Assembly (NCBI GenBank): GCA_010015745.1
Contig: ML978164.1
Location: forward strand, 6,445-70,444
Direction of reading: 5' to 3'
Length of the DNA: 64,000 bases
Source: Setomelanomma holmii
Taxonomy: Eukaryota; Ascomycota; Dothideomycetes; Pleosporales; Phaeosphaeriaceae
The position numbers were made by a program, and so were the translations under genes. Shown one piece after another: positions 1 through 15,304 of this stretch. The notes under the pieces were generated by a model that did not search any database, was not told where the DNA came from, and saw only the letters and a program-made list of their open reading frames with translations. Positions within the stretch are counted from its first letter, which is position 1; each line of letters starts with the position of its first letter.

Positions 1-1
1 T

Positions 2-1729
2 GAGCAGGCGCTTTGGAGTTCTCATAATAGCGTCTCACGATACGTTGTACGGCTGTACGACTACCTTAAGCCGCTAGTTGTCAAGGAGCTGTTACAATCA
101 CTTAGCAAGATCTACCTAAGTTTCGACGGCTGGACGACAAAAGGCGGCAAGAAGGGCTTTCTTAGCATCGTCACCTATTACGTCACAGCCTCCGGCAAAC
201 TTTGTGACTTGCCTATTGCGCTGCCTCAGCTCACAGGCGCCCACTCTGGTGAGAGGATAGCTGAGGTAGTGCTAATAATCCTGCAGAACTTTGGCATAAG
301 TACAAGCAATATTGGCTACTTTGTCCTTAACAATGCGAGCAATAACAACACGGCTATCGAAGCTATCTCACGATCGCCGGCATAGTGTTTCAACGCTGTA
401 CACCGCCGCCTCCGCTGCGGTCCTCACACGCTTAACCTTATTAGCTAGGTGCTCCTTTAGGGCAAGAAAGCAGAGGCGTACAACAACAATCACGTGTCAT
501 CTAATATTGCAGAGGAGACGCAGCTTATAAAGGACTGGCAACGCGATGGCCCTTTGGGTGTACTTCTTGACGTCATCACCTTCATTAACACACCTTAACA
601 GTACGCGCTTTTCGAGCAGTTTCAGCGCCTTGCTCAAGCTGACTTGCCTGCAGCAGAACAGACAATATTGGAGCCTGTCAAGCCAGTTGTGACACGCTGG
701 AACTCGTGTTACTCTTGTTTTGAGCGTGCTGTCAAACTGCAGGTAGCAGTAACTGCTTACGCAAACAGCCAAATTGACCGCATCAGAAATAAAGACGCCT
801 ACGCCAGAAGCCGCAACAACCAGCTACCTGACGCGCCGGGATGGATGAGATCAGATGGCCTTCGAGCTGCTGATTGGCAGGTTGTTACTGAGTACATGGA
901 TGTTCTTAGGCCGCTGAAGGAGTGTACAAAACGCCTTGAAAGACGCGGGCAAGCACCTGGCCGATATGGCTCAATTGCTGACATTATTCCTATATTCAAA
1001 CACTTACTTAGAGTACTAGAATCGCGACTCCAAAGCTACGACGACGTCCAGCATCACCTTCACGATGAAGCGCCCAAAGACCACCTCCCTATTAACCTCC
1101 GAGCCGCCATTATTAAGGCGCGCAAGTATTACAACAAGCTTGACGCTACGCCAGCTTACTACGCTGCTACAATCCTCTATCTACGACTTAAGAACTACTG
1201 CGATACTATATGGGAGCCTGCCTGGCTGGAGTTGAATAATCGCAATTTTCAGGCCTTGTAGGCAACGTACAAAGGCTTAGCGAGGCCTCGCACACACACA
1301 CGAATATTAGGCGGCAATGTTGACGACGCGATCGATCGTATTGTTGATCCAGGCAACGGCAACAAGGAGGACGAGTTCGAACAGTGGAAGCGCTGCGAGC
1401 CTCTGGCTGCAAAGGGTAGCGAGCACGCAAGAAACCCTATAAAGTACTGGGTAGAGTTGCGCAATCGCTACCCTAACCTTAGTAAACTCGCAATCGACGT
1501 ACTCTCTATCCTAGCTTCAAGCTGTGAGTGTGAACGCTGTTTCAGTGAGCTTGGCGACTTGCTAGAGCCTCGCCGACGAGGTATCTCACCTGAGCTTTTG
1601 GCAACAATACAATGTACGAGAAGGTGGAGAAAAGCTGGCTTTGGTAGCGACGATGGGGCAGACGATAAGGCTCTTACCGACGAGCAGCTGGTTGCTAAAT
1701 ATGGGTTAGATACATGGGCAGCTAGCTGA
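2..1729 (+). pseudogene. hAT transposase, C-terminal part, with five in-frame stops
   Basis: One continuous reading frame (codons starting at position 2) carries recognisable hAT transposase sequence. It includes the catalytic-core segment FDGWTTKGGKKGF, a DLPIALPQLTGAH segment, the RWNS motif (VVTRWNSCYSC) and the C-terminal dimerisation block ASSCECERCFSELGDLLEPRR. The frame is broken only by stop codons, at 383 (TAG), 446 (TAG), 458 (TAG), 596 (TAA) and 1259 (TAG); I find no frameshift. Several stops sit where family members have Gln or Trp, so simple C-to-T or G-to-A changes explain them, as repeat-induced point mutation would. The start lies beyond the window edge. The protein cannot be made intact, so the copy is non-autonomous. 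Confidence 0.88.
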
Positions 1730-1790
1730 AAAAAACGACTCTAAGTTTCCTATACAACTTTCCTAATTAGGAATCAAGCTACATCAATCC

Positions 1791-1899
1791 ATCAAGCCAG
1801 CCGACGCCTCTGTAGCCGATCAAGCCATCAAGCCAGCCGACGGGCCCATAAAACACCAAGCCAGCCAAGCCGAGGGCTCCGAGCTGGCTGGCTTGATTG
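1791..1899. repeat. Subterminal direct and inverted repeats of the hAT element
   Basis: ATCAAGCCAGCCGACG occurs at 1791-1806 and again at 1827-1842. A third CAAGCCAGCC follows near 1857, and an inverted copy (GCTGGCTGGCTTGATTG) lies at 1883-1899. The last pair can fold into a hairpin. Clustered short repeats near the ends are usual transposase-binding sites in hAT elements; that role is inferred here. Confidence 0.6.
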
Positions 1900-1912
1900 T
1901 TGACAAGTCTGA

Positions 1913-3032
1913 TGATACCACGTTGTTACCGCTCCATTGCCCAAAGAAAGCCATGCAGATGACCATGGCCAATCGATATCTAGCACCCTTGGTGTTGGCG
2001 AGCTCGCGGAAGTCCCACCACGGATTGTCGTTGCGGGTTATTGCGAAGTCTTCTGTGATCTCTTGCAAATGGAGCTGGACAACGGGCGAGTTGGGATCAC
2101 CCTCGCCGTGGTACTTGGCCCATGATTGCAATAGCCTCTTCTCGGCGGTCCTTTGCAAGAAGCCAACGGGGGGTCTGAGAGAATGTCAGCAAACTTATCA
2201 TGACTGTGGAAACGGACTGCATACCTCGGGGAAGAACATGATCGAGAATATGACAACGGACGGAAGAATACATTGCACGACAGTGGGGAGACGCCATGCC
2301 CACGAAGACTCGGCCATGTGCAGGTTCGTTCCGTAAGTAGTCCATCCGGCTAAGATATTACCAAGCCACCAGAAGTTGTTGTACATGCCAGCCATGGTGC
2401 CTCGGTATGCTGGATGCGCAAGCTCGACAGTATAAGCTGGGCCAGCAGCAGATGCGATGGATGCGCCAAAGCCGAGTAGGAAGCGACCGCCAATGAACTG
2501 ACCCATTCCATTGGCTGAGGCCTGAACAGCGGTTCCGACCAGTACGAGGAAGCAGCCGACGAAAATGCAGACGCGACGACCATAACCATCAGCGAGAAAG
2601 CCACAAAACGGGAATGCAGCAATCTGGCCCAGATTGAGGATGATGAAGATGATACCGGTAGACGAGCCCTCACCAGTCAAGCCGAAGGTGCTCTGGTAGG
2701 CTTTCATGGCATTGATTGCACCCATCAAAGAGGAGTCGAAACCGTTGAGCGTTGAGACGAGGTATCCGACACCCATGATGCCGTAGAGCTGGATCATGCT
2801 ACGAGACCACAGCTTGGGCTTTTGAGCTTCCAGAGCGGCGGCTACAGATGGTCAGTAAAATGATCGAGCTTTTCCTTTCAAGCCTCTTCTTGGTTTGGAA
2901 GAATTCTCATGTCTTACCAAGAGCCACAGAAGCAACATCGGCTTCTTTGACAGCGCTAGACTTTTGCAAGTCATCTTCATTGGTGTTGTAACGCTCAGTC
3001 ACTGAGCCTACATTCTCGTGCTTCTCCGACAT
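1913..3032 (-). pseudogene. LAC12-like lactose/galactoside permease, frameshifted and truncated
   Basis: MFS sugar:proton symporter of the fungal lactose permease group. Exons are 3032-2918, 2841-2225 and 2174 onward, with clean splice sites. The N-terminal half shows SMIQLYGIMGVGYLVSTLNGFD, then GGRFLLGFGAS, then PRWLLAKDRREEA, all typical of the family. Two lesions follow. Near 2119-2121 an extra base (ATGGGCC where ATGGCC keeps the frame) shifts the frame between IAIM and AKYHGEGDP. After about 90 more codons, the family sequence FFGQWSGNNVVS runs straight into transposon DNA, so the last third of the protein (several membrane helices) is gone. It lies head-to-head with the beta-galactosidase gene, as LAC12 and LAC4 do in Kluyveromyces. 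It cannot make a working transporter. Confidence 0.85.
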
Positions 3033-7160
<4,128 letters not shown>

Positions 7161-7846
7161 GTGGAGGGAACATAAGTATACATTTCCCAGGAATGTCACA
7201 AGCCGATAACAAGTTGTTGCCTGGTTGGTGCGCGATTGGCACTTGCCCACTTCAGCCGGATTGGAACCATTTACGGCTGTCATGACCTTGCCATACGCCA
7301 CTTCGAAAGTACCCTTCACATTTGCACCGGTCGACTTGTTCCCTCATGGACCAGCCTAATTATGTCTTAGGTTGATGAAGGAACGCGTGTACTTACAAGA
7401 CAATAAAAAGCCACTCGTCAGTTGACATCGGCACCGCGATGGCGAAAGGGAAAGTGATTAACGCAAGAGAAAACTGCCGCTGCATGCGGCGCGGGAATTG
7501 AGACGATCGTCGACGGGTAGTTGCCGAAGTGTAGATGGTACCTGCATATATATATGTGATGTAATCAACCTCTTCGAGCATTTTAATTTGCAGCCAGCAC
7601 TCAATACTCAAAAGTGCAAATGAGGTCAGTTACCTCGAGCACGCGCTGGAATGGCGCAATTGCATAGAGTAGACGAGCTTGGTCGATACCGACATCTGCG
7701 TGAATATTCTCGTTATATAATGTAAAGCAATTCTCAATGTTGGTGTAGAGTACAAGAACTGGAGAGGTGCATAATTGAGTATTGCAGATGTTCTTTTCCG
7801 ACACGAGCATACTCGAAAGAGAGCTCCAATCAAAAAGACCATAGCC
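7161..7846. other. Intergenic, no gene seen
   Basis: This stretch holds the 3' region of the beta-galactosidase gene and the promoter of the next gene on the same strand. I see only short unsupported frames in it. Confidence 0.5.
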
Positions 7847-8735
7847 ATGAAGTACGTTCTTGCATTTGGCGTCACCCTCTGGGGCGCGGCATCAGCGTGG
7901 CCACTCCTTCCCTGGTTGCAATTGGCACCTCCACCAGCCGGCACCCAGTTTTACCAGATCCAGGCCAAGTCGTGAGTAACGCGCTGCCTCGACGAAGACC
8001 AGTGTTGACACTCATCCCAGAGCTACAACAGCAGTCAACAACCAACGGGTGACTCTCCCCAGTTCATTAAGCAGCTACGCTCTCGCAACAGCCCAGACCT
8101 CCGCAACAAAATTCTTCGTCCAAAAGTACAACGCCACGAACACCTGGGCATTCCACAATGCCGATGACACTCGTCAGCTCGCGCTGCAAGGACCAAATGG
8201 AACACTACTGTATCTGGTGGATGCGACAAACCCGAGCTCGGACGACATTCTCACCGGGCAGTTGATGGAGTGGGCAACCTTCACTGTGGATAACAATGTG
8301 TTGGGCGTAAACGATGGCAGTACGCCGAAGAACCGGACTTTTGCGGCTGTCAAGGGCGCAGGGACTTCTTACACGCTTGCTTTGTATGATGGTGGGTGGA
8401 AGCCGAATGGGTTATGTAGACATGCGATTGCTAACACGAGCATAGGAGTCAGTAGCACCACCCAGACAATCAGTCCAGTGACGCTCAATTTGGCCAGAAG
8501 TGGAAGTACCTGGGGTTTGGCTGAAGAGAAATGGGGTGGCACATGGAGAAGCTATGATGTTGTGAGAGACAATCGGTTCGTCAGTGCAGATAGTAGGCAC
8601 AAAACAGTATCGAAAGTTCAAATGAAGGTACTGCGTTACAAGAAACGATCGATTATTAGTGCAATGAACGTATATGGTGAGGTCAGGCTCTGGTGGGGTT
8701 CAGTATCGATAGCGACTTCCGCTTTGGAAATTTGA
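7847..8735 (+). CDS. Putative secreted protein of unknown function
   Basis: Proposed exons are 7847-7971, 8021-8391 and 8446-8735. The first 17 or so residues (MKYVLAFGVTLWGAASA) form a clear signal peptide, followed by a Pro-rich stretch and FYQIQAKS. The body is rich in Thr, Asn and Ser with several N-glycosylation sequons and almost no Cys, which suits a wall-associated or extracellular protein. Intron 2 is 54 nt and in frame, but has a good GCTAAC branch point at its 3' end, so I splice it. The 3' end is uncertain: sequence after about 8560 becomes basic and less protein-like, and the stop at 8735 lies only 110 bp before the next start. I do not recognise the family; fungal phiA-like or IgE-binding-type wall proteins were considered but not supported. 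Confidence 0.55.
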
Positions 8736-8844
8736 AATCTTGGCATCCCACCAACGGGCAAGCGCACTCAGCGACGACACCCACAACACCGCTCACAGCC
8801 AGCGCCATCTCGATCCCTAGGCATATCTTCACGCGTCAATCACT

Positions 8845-10204
8845 ATGCCGGGCCCCAAGAATACGCTCCTCATCGAGGGTACCTTCGAGGAGCTTACCGA
8901 CGAGTTCGCACAATACATCGACTCCCTCAAAAAATCCCAGGGCGACGAGGCATCGAACTTACAGGGCGAGACAGCGGATTTGCTGAAAGAGAACAAGAAA
9001 GATGAGGTGCTCAAGAAGCTGGTAGTGGGCGGCCAGGCTCTCAACCAGGCGCCCGAGAAGGGTATGCGCGCAATACAACAATCAGAGATATGGAGGGGCT
9101 GACAATGTCGCGACAGAGTTCATAGCAGCGTACAACCTGCTGATCCACCTCGTAAATCAGTCGCCAAACGTCAACATGTTCCTGCCCAAGATCTGCCAGA
9201 ACCTGAGCGCCCCGATCTCGTCATCGCCGCAGAACGGCGGTGGCCTTGCCCTTTCGATTCTCAGCACAATCTTCAACACCACCTCTGCAAACAGCGAAAC
9301 ACGGTACCACGTTCTCCTCACCATCCTCCGCGTCATTCGCGCTACATCGAACTTCGAGACTCTGCGACCACAACTGAAGCAACTGGACAAGTGGTTAGAG
9401 GCATGGGAGACGGATGAGGAGGATGCTCGCAAGCTCTACCTGGCAGTCAGCGACGTTGCGGCAGACGCAGGCGAGGACCAACAAGCGTACACATACCTTC
9501 TCCGCGCCCTGCGAACTTTTCCATCAGAAGAGGCGTCATCGCAAGAAGCCCGCGACCTGTCGCTCCGTGCGCTTAAGTCTGCACTCACCCACCCCACCCA
9601 CTTCGACTTCCAGGACCTCACCGACCTCGACTCGATCCAAGCCCTCCGCAACTCTGACCCCACCTACTTCCAGCTCCTCGAGATCTTCAACTCAGACTTG
9701 CTCGACGACTACAACGACTTCAAGGACGAGCACGACGGCTGGGTCGAGGAGTCAGGTCTCGACGGCGCCGCGCTGAACCGCAAAATACGACTACTCACAC
9801 TCGCATCCATGGCCGCATCAGCAGGTCAGACGCGCTCGCTCCCATACGAGAAGATCGCAAAGGCACTACAAGTCCCCTCCGAAGACGTCGAGATGTGGGT
9901 CATCGACGTGATCCGCGCCGGTCTCGTCGAAGGCAAGCTCAGCCAGCTGAACCAGACATTCCTCATTCACCGCTCAACTTACCGCGTCTTTGGCGACAAT
10001 CAGTGGAGAGAGGTTGCGTCGCGGTTGGACATGTGGCGGAATAGCTTGGTCGGTGTGCTGCAGGTCATTCAGCAGGAGAAGCAGCGGTTCTTGGAGGAGA
10101 AGGAGGAAGAAGCGAATAAGGCGGATCAGAAGTATGATGGCGCGAGGGGGTTCCAGAGGGGTGGGCAGAGGAAGCAGCCGAGGGCTCTTGATGATATGGA
10201 GTAG
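8845..10204 (+). CDS. eif3m: Translation initiation factor eIF3 subunit M (PCI domain)
   Basis: Exons 8845-9061 and 9117-10204 encode 434 aa, a usual length for eIF3m. The product is part of the eIF3 complex that loads mRNA and Met-tRNA on the 40S subunit in the cytoplasm. The N-terminal half is helical repeat sequence (EFIAAYNLLIHLVNQSPNVNMFLPKICQNL). The PCI domain with its winged helix occupies roughly residues 240-380 (IRLLTLASMAAS, PYEKIAKALQVPSEDVEMWVIDVIRAGLVEG, TYRVFGDNQWREVASRLDMW). The tail is charged and Gly/Arg/Gln-rich. The intron (55 nt) restores GAG-TTC across the junction. It is convergent with the UMP-CMP kinase gene, about 200 bp away. Confidence 0.93.
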
Positions 10205-10407
10205 GTGGATGTCCAAGAGGGGTGGGTCTGAGGAGGACAGCAGCTTTCATGGCTTTACTTTACTGGGTTAATGAATAGCAGCCCTCGTGCTGCGAGTATA
10301 AAAAATGCGAAACATGCACATTTACACAGCTCTGAGAGGAATCCATTCTTCCATGTTTCTATGTCCTGTATCGTCTAGGATATGTGTACCCAACTCCGAC
10401 TTTGGAC

Positions 10408-11574
<1,167 letters not shown>

Positions 11575-11974
11575 GGTAGAGATGGAAGGCGGTATGACGA
11601 TGCGGGCGAGTGTTATGGTGCAGCTGTTTTCGTTAGCGTGGGTGGCTAGCGTCATTGCGGACGCAGGTTGATAGATGCTCGTGCTACCTTCCTCATCTCA
11701 TGCTCTTGCTACATGATCATCAAGCAGCAGTTGCTGTCTAAAGCTCAACTTCACTTCACTGATTAAGTCATTGATTTCGCTACTAATCTGCTAGCGACTA
11801 ACTTGCATCACTTTTGCATCACTTGCGATTAGGGCTAAAGCTTGATAAGCATCTGCACTAATGGACCGACAGTGAATTTGATTGATACCGGACGACCCGT
11901 GTCTGTTCTGTGGACTGCTACTACCTACACAAGTCACTGAGCGGGTCATCCTCTGCAATTGAACCACCGATAAC
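11575..11974. other. Divergent intergenic region
   Basis: About 400 bp between two genes transcribed away from each other. It contains a short direct repetition (CATCACTTTTGCATCACTTGC near 11805-11825 repeats GCATCACTT) but no gene. Confidence 0.5.
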
Positions 11975-12979
11975 ATGGGCACAACACCCTGTCTCTTCTC
12001 ATGCGCCAGACCCGGCAAGCCCGCGATCAAGAAGGTCCGCGGCTTTCTTTCGCTTCCTGGCGAGCTGAGGAACCAGATATATCGCTACTACTTCGAATTC
12101 GAGTATCGGTGTGAGGTTGCCGCGAAAGGTAGCAATTTCGAGGCATACAAACCACGGACCATCAAGCTGTGGGCTGGCGCCTTCCAACCCGATGCTCAAT
12201 CGCTGAAATACCAGCTCAGGTTGAATAACGATGACTTAAGAACCATACGGATATCGCGATCCCTGGGTAAATACAACATTGTCCAAGGCCTGCAAACCAA
12301 CTGGTTTAATTCACTCTTCGCGCTCAGCTTGGTTTGCAAGCAGACCTATACGGAAACTGTGCCCTTCCTTTATAAGAAAACAACCTTCGTGTTTGATGCA
12401 CCCAACCGTATCACAAATTTCCTTAATGTGGTATCCAATCCAAAGCTCGAGTACATCACGAAACTAGAGCTGCACTATGCGACGTACGGATCGCCAAGTT
12501 GGAATAAAGACCGTATCTGGCAAGAGAAGCATGCGCGAAGCTGGACTCGCGCCCTCAAAGACCTCTCGAAAAAGCTTGTGGGCCTGCAAGAACTGAAGAT
12601 CTGGATATGCGTCAACGATTACTCGCCACGATTCAACCTTCGCGAATCATGGGTATCGCCTTTGCTGCAATTTCGTCGACTGGTGACCACAACTCCAGTG
12701 GCTGAAGGAGACAACGACGGCACTATCTTAGACAAGAGACGGAAAGCTTTGGAGGCAGTCAAGATTGTTCTTCGCACACGTGTCTCTCACTGGTCATTTG
12801 AGGGCAACCAGGCATTGGTTAAGGCAAGTGCTGCCCTGCATCGACTATTTGGCCAGGCAATCAGCTCTGCTGTTCTTGGTGCAAAGGAAGACGAAGCGAT
12901 AGCGGCATTTGAGGAGGCTTGGAATGGCAAGTACGCAATGTGGCAGTACCATCTTGGCTTCGGGAAGACTGAATGGTGA
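11975..12979 (+). CDS. Uncharacterised F-box-like fungal protein
   Basis: Single-exon gene of 334 aa. After a short basic N-terminus comes FLSLPGELRNQIYRYYFEFEYRC, a motif shared by a very large family of Pezizomycotina proteins in which it resembles the start of an F-box. It is followed by LFALSLVCKQTYTETVPFLYKKTTFVF, the second hallmark of that family, and then by an LRR-free alpha/beta region. No enzyme residues are evident. Members are often expanded and lineage-specific and their function is unknown; a role as an adaptor for ubiquitin ligases is only a guess. The ATG at 11975 is the first in frame and is followed by an open frame to the stop. Confidence 0.72.
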   Translation: MGTTPCLFSCARPGKPAIKKVRGFLSLPGELRNQIYRYYFEFEYRCEVAAKGSNFEAYKPRTIKLWAGAFQPDAQSLKYQLRLNNDDLRTIRISRSLGKYNIVQGLQTNWFNSLFALSLVCKQTYTETVPFLYKKTTFVFDAPNRITNFLNVVSNPKLEYITKLELHYATYGSPSWNKDRIWQEKHARSWTRALKDLSKKLVGLQELKIWICVNDYSPRFNLRESWVSPLLQFRRLVTTTPVAEGDNDGTILDKRRKALEAVKIVLRTRVSHWSFEGNQALVKASAALHRLFGQAISSAVLGAKEDEAIAAFEEAWNGKYAMWQYHLGFGKTEW

Positions 12980-13311
12980 GGATACGGATGCCACAAGGTT
13001 GCACCCTGTTGTGCGTGCGCGTGAGGGATATGAAGCGCGCCCAACCTCTTTTCCAGCACAACGAGGGCTTTTGGAGACATAGAACACTATGAAGCAGCGC
13101 AGGGACGTTCAGCCTTGGAGAAAGCCTATCTGTGAGCAAGACTCGGGATGTAGCATATGAGATAGGCATCCAAGCCACGAAGTCAGGATTGTGGCTTCAA
13201 GAGGCTGACGTGGTCTGCCACTAGTGTGTGATGTCATTGGCTCTCGAGGAGTTGCTTCGATAACAACACAGCCCAGTGTCACAGGAGAGGTCCTGCCACT
13301 GCAGTACAACC
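12980..13311. other. Intergenic, no gene seen
   Basis: About 330 bp between two genes on the same strand. No coding or RNA signal is apparent. Confidence 0.45.
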
Positions 13312-14817
13312 ATGTCGATCCTCGGCCTTGTCAACTACGAAGTAAGCATATCATGAAAGGCTGCCCTCGGATGCCCAGCCTTGTGATGCTGCGCTCAAAC
13401 AAACAACTTATGGGCCGACCGACACGATGCCGCCATACCACCAAATACTTCATCAGCTGCCGCGATATGTAGCTCGAGATAGGACAACAGCTAATTTGAC
13501 CAGCCGTATGTGCTGCATACCTTCCTTGTCATCACATACTTGCGCGCTGACGTTGTGCGCACCACTGAACACTGTGTCCTGGCAAAGCGCATTCTGGCCT
13601 CTCATCGCATGTACCTTGGCTGTCATGCTGCAAAGCACTGGCAGGATTCTTGACCAACCATATCCATACAGCTTTGCATTACGGTCTTCACCAGTTATCT
13701 GCATTGTCGACACCCTCTTCATGCTGATCCAGCTGGTCGTACTGCAGTCTAAAGGGTGTTCTTTTCGAACTGCAGCAAGACACGTCTGGTACGACAGATT
13801 CGAGCAAAAAGATGAAGGAGTTCTAGAGAAGCTATTCTGTTGTTTGGACCCAGCACATCTATCTGTACCTGTGCAAGAGGGATCATCGATATCAACGCCT
13901 ACCACATCCGATCCTTCAGGAGAAGCGCGATCGGTAGAGAGCTATATATGCTCAGGAGCGCTGCCTATCACGGACACATCCAATGGCGCAGCAGTCTCGA
14001 CAGAGGACACCCCACTCGCAGCATTGACAGTGAATGGAATCCCTGCATGTGCGTCTTCGAGCTCGTCAGCAGAACCTGCGAGTTCAGCATCGATGCAAGA
14101 AGAGTTTAGTTCGGGAGCAATTGGGGTTGATACAGGTAATACCCACGTCGACTCTGGAATTACGTATACATGCGACCCAGTCCTTCGGGGTGAAGGCAGT
14201 AGACCGGAGCAACCAGCAGTGGAAACCGCAGAGGAAGCGGACACAATGGTAGCAGCACCATCAGCCACTAAGAAGTCTGGCAAGATACACCCTGGATGGT
14301 ATATTGACCACGCATGGACATGGGCAATGACCGGATTCCTCATCGGTGCTCTACCCCAAGCCGTCAAAGTCTTCTGCATGAGAGGCGTCCCCCATCACGC
14401 AATCTCTCGTTGCATTTTGCATCGCCTCATTTATCATATCTGAGAGTTTTTGCATGATTTCAGGTCCAGCAAATGCCGTAGATCTTTTGCCCATGCCAAT
14501 TGTAGTCGATGCCAAGTGGGTCCTCCACCAAATTAAAGCTGATGCTCTCGGCTCCATCTCTGTTGGTCTTCGCTACGTGCGGCCCGGCAGCCCTCTTAGT
14601 GTCCTACTCCATCTTCCGTCTGGTGCTTATGGGATCGCTTTCGAGGTTTCCTCGCAGATTTTCTGGTTTGAGGGGGCGCACGTCTGAGTTCGTTCTTGCA
14701 CTTTTTGTCGCGTTCAATTTATGTTACACTTTGGCTTGCTTCTTGTTCTACGACTGGTATGGAGAGCCATTCTCCAAAGGTACATACAAACCATCTTGGG
14801 CAGAATACTTAGGATGA
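13312..14817 (+). pseudogene. Multi-pass membrane protein gene with two apparent frameshifts
   Basis: Protein-like sequence continues through three frames. From about 13550 to 14390 the frame reads membrane segments (WPLIACTLAVMLQSTGRILD; SSPVICIVDTLFMLIQLVVL), a Ser/Thr/Glu-rich loop and WTWAMTGFLIGALPQAVKVFCMRGVP. At a run of five C (about 14388-14392) the frame must drop one base to continue as ITQSLVAFCIASFIISES...PANAVDLLPMPIVVDAKWVLHQIKADALG. Near 14555 a second one-base change leads to LLVFATCGPAALLVSYSIFRL and a last helix (FVLALFVAFNLCYTLACFLFYDWYG) up to 14817. No fungal-sized intron repairs either break. A possible first exon is 13312-13341 (MSILGLVNYE, then GTAAGC), but its joining phase is unresolved. 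The family is unknown to me. Sequencing error in the C run cannot be excluded. Confidence 0.5.
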
Positions 14818-15304
14818 GTCCCTTCATCTCTGCCAGAAAGCTACTAGCTCGCTCCTACCCTCTTGTGTTTCTGAGACTGCGATGACGGTACAGGACAATG
14901 GAGAAAACAAACGAGACTTTCGCATTAAAACATCAAGAGATCACAGATCAAAATGTAGGACAAGCTGAATCTCAGCTTCATCAAAGTCTCATGGAGCGCA
15001 GTCATGAACTCCTCCAATATCTCCTTATGCCATATCTCCCGCGGTGCGACGCGCGAGGCAGTTCCTAGATACACCACGCGTAGCATCTCCATCGCGCCTA
15101 CAACCTTTCATCGCAAACTTCTACACAAGCCTGACAGCCGCCAGCACTGCGTACGTCTAAGCTTTAAGAACATTATTATCGTTACAGTCCTCAGAATGTC
15201 ACATGTCAAAGCAGCTCCCCGCTATCATCCACATGTCTGAACCAACTCTCCGAGTCCAAGGCGCGCAAACACCAACCCATCGACCACTAACCTCACGTCT
15301 CCGA
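14818..15304. other. Intergenic region between convergent genes
   Basis: About 490 bp holding the two 3' ends. I see no gene. Confidence 0.45.

Larger units (their letters stand above)
1..1912 (+). mobile_element. hAT-family DNA transposon, 3' part, inactive
   Basis: The left part of this class II element lies outside the window. Its identity comes from the transposase relic inside it (hAT catalytic-core and C-terminal dimerisation motifs). After the transposase stop, about 180 bp of non-coding DNA carries repeated CAAGCCAGCC motifs in direct and inverted orientation, which I read as subterminal repeats of the 3' end. The right boundary is inferred: just beyond, at about 1913, the reading frame of a lactose permease resumes in the opposite strand, so the element appears to have landed in that gene. 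The exact terminal inverted repeat and 8-bp target duplication cannot be confirmed because the left end is missing. Confidence 0.8.
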
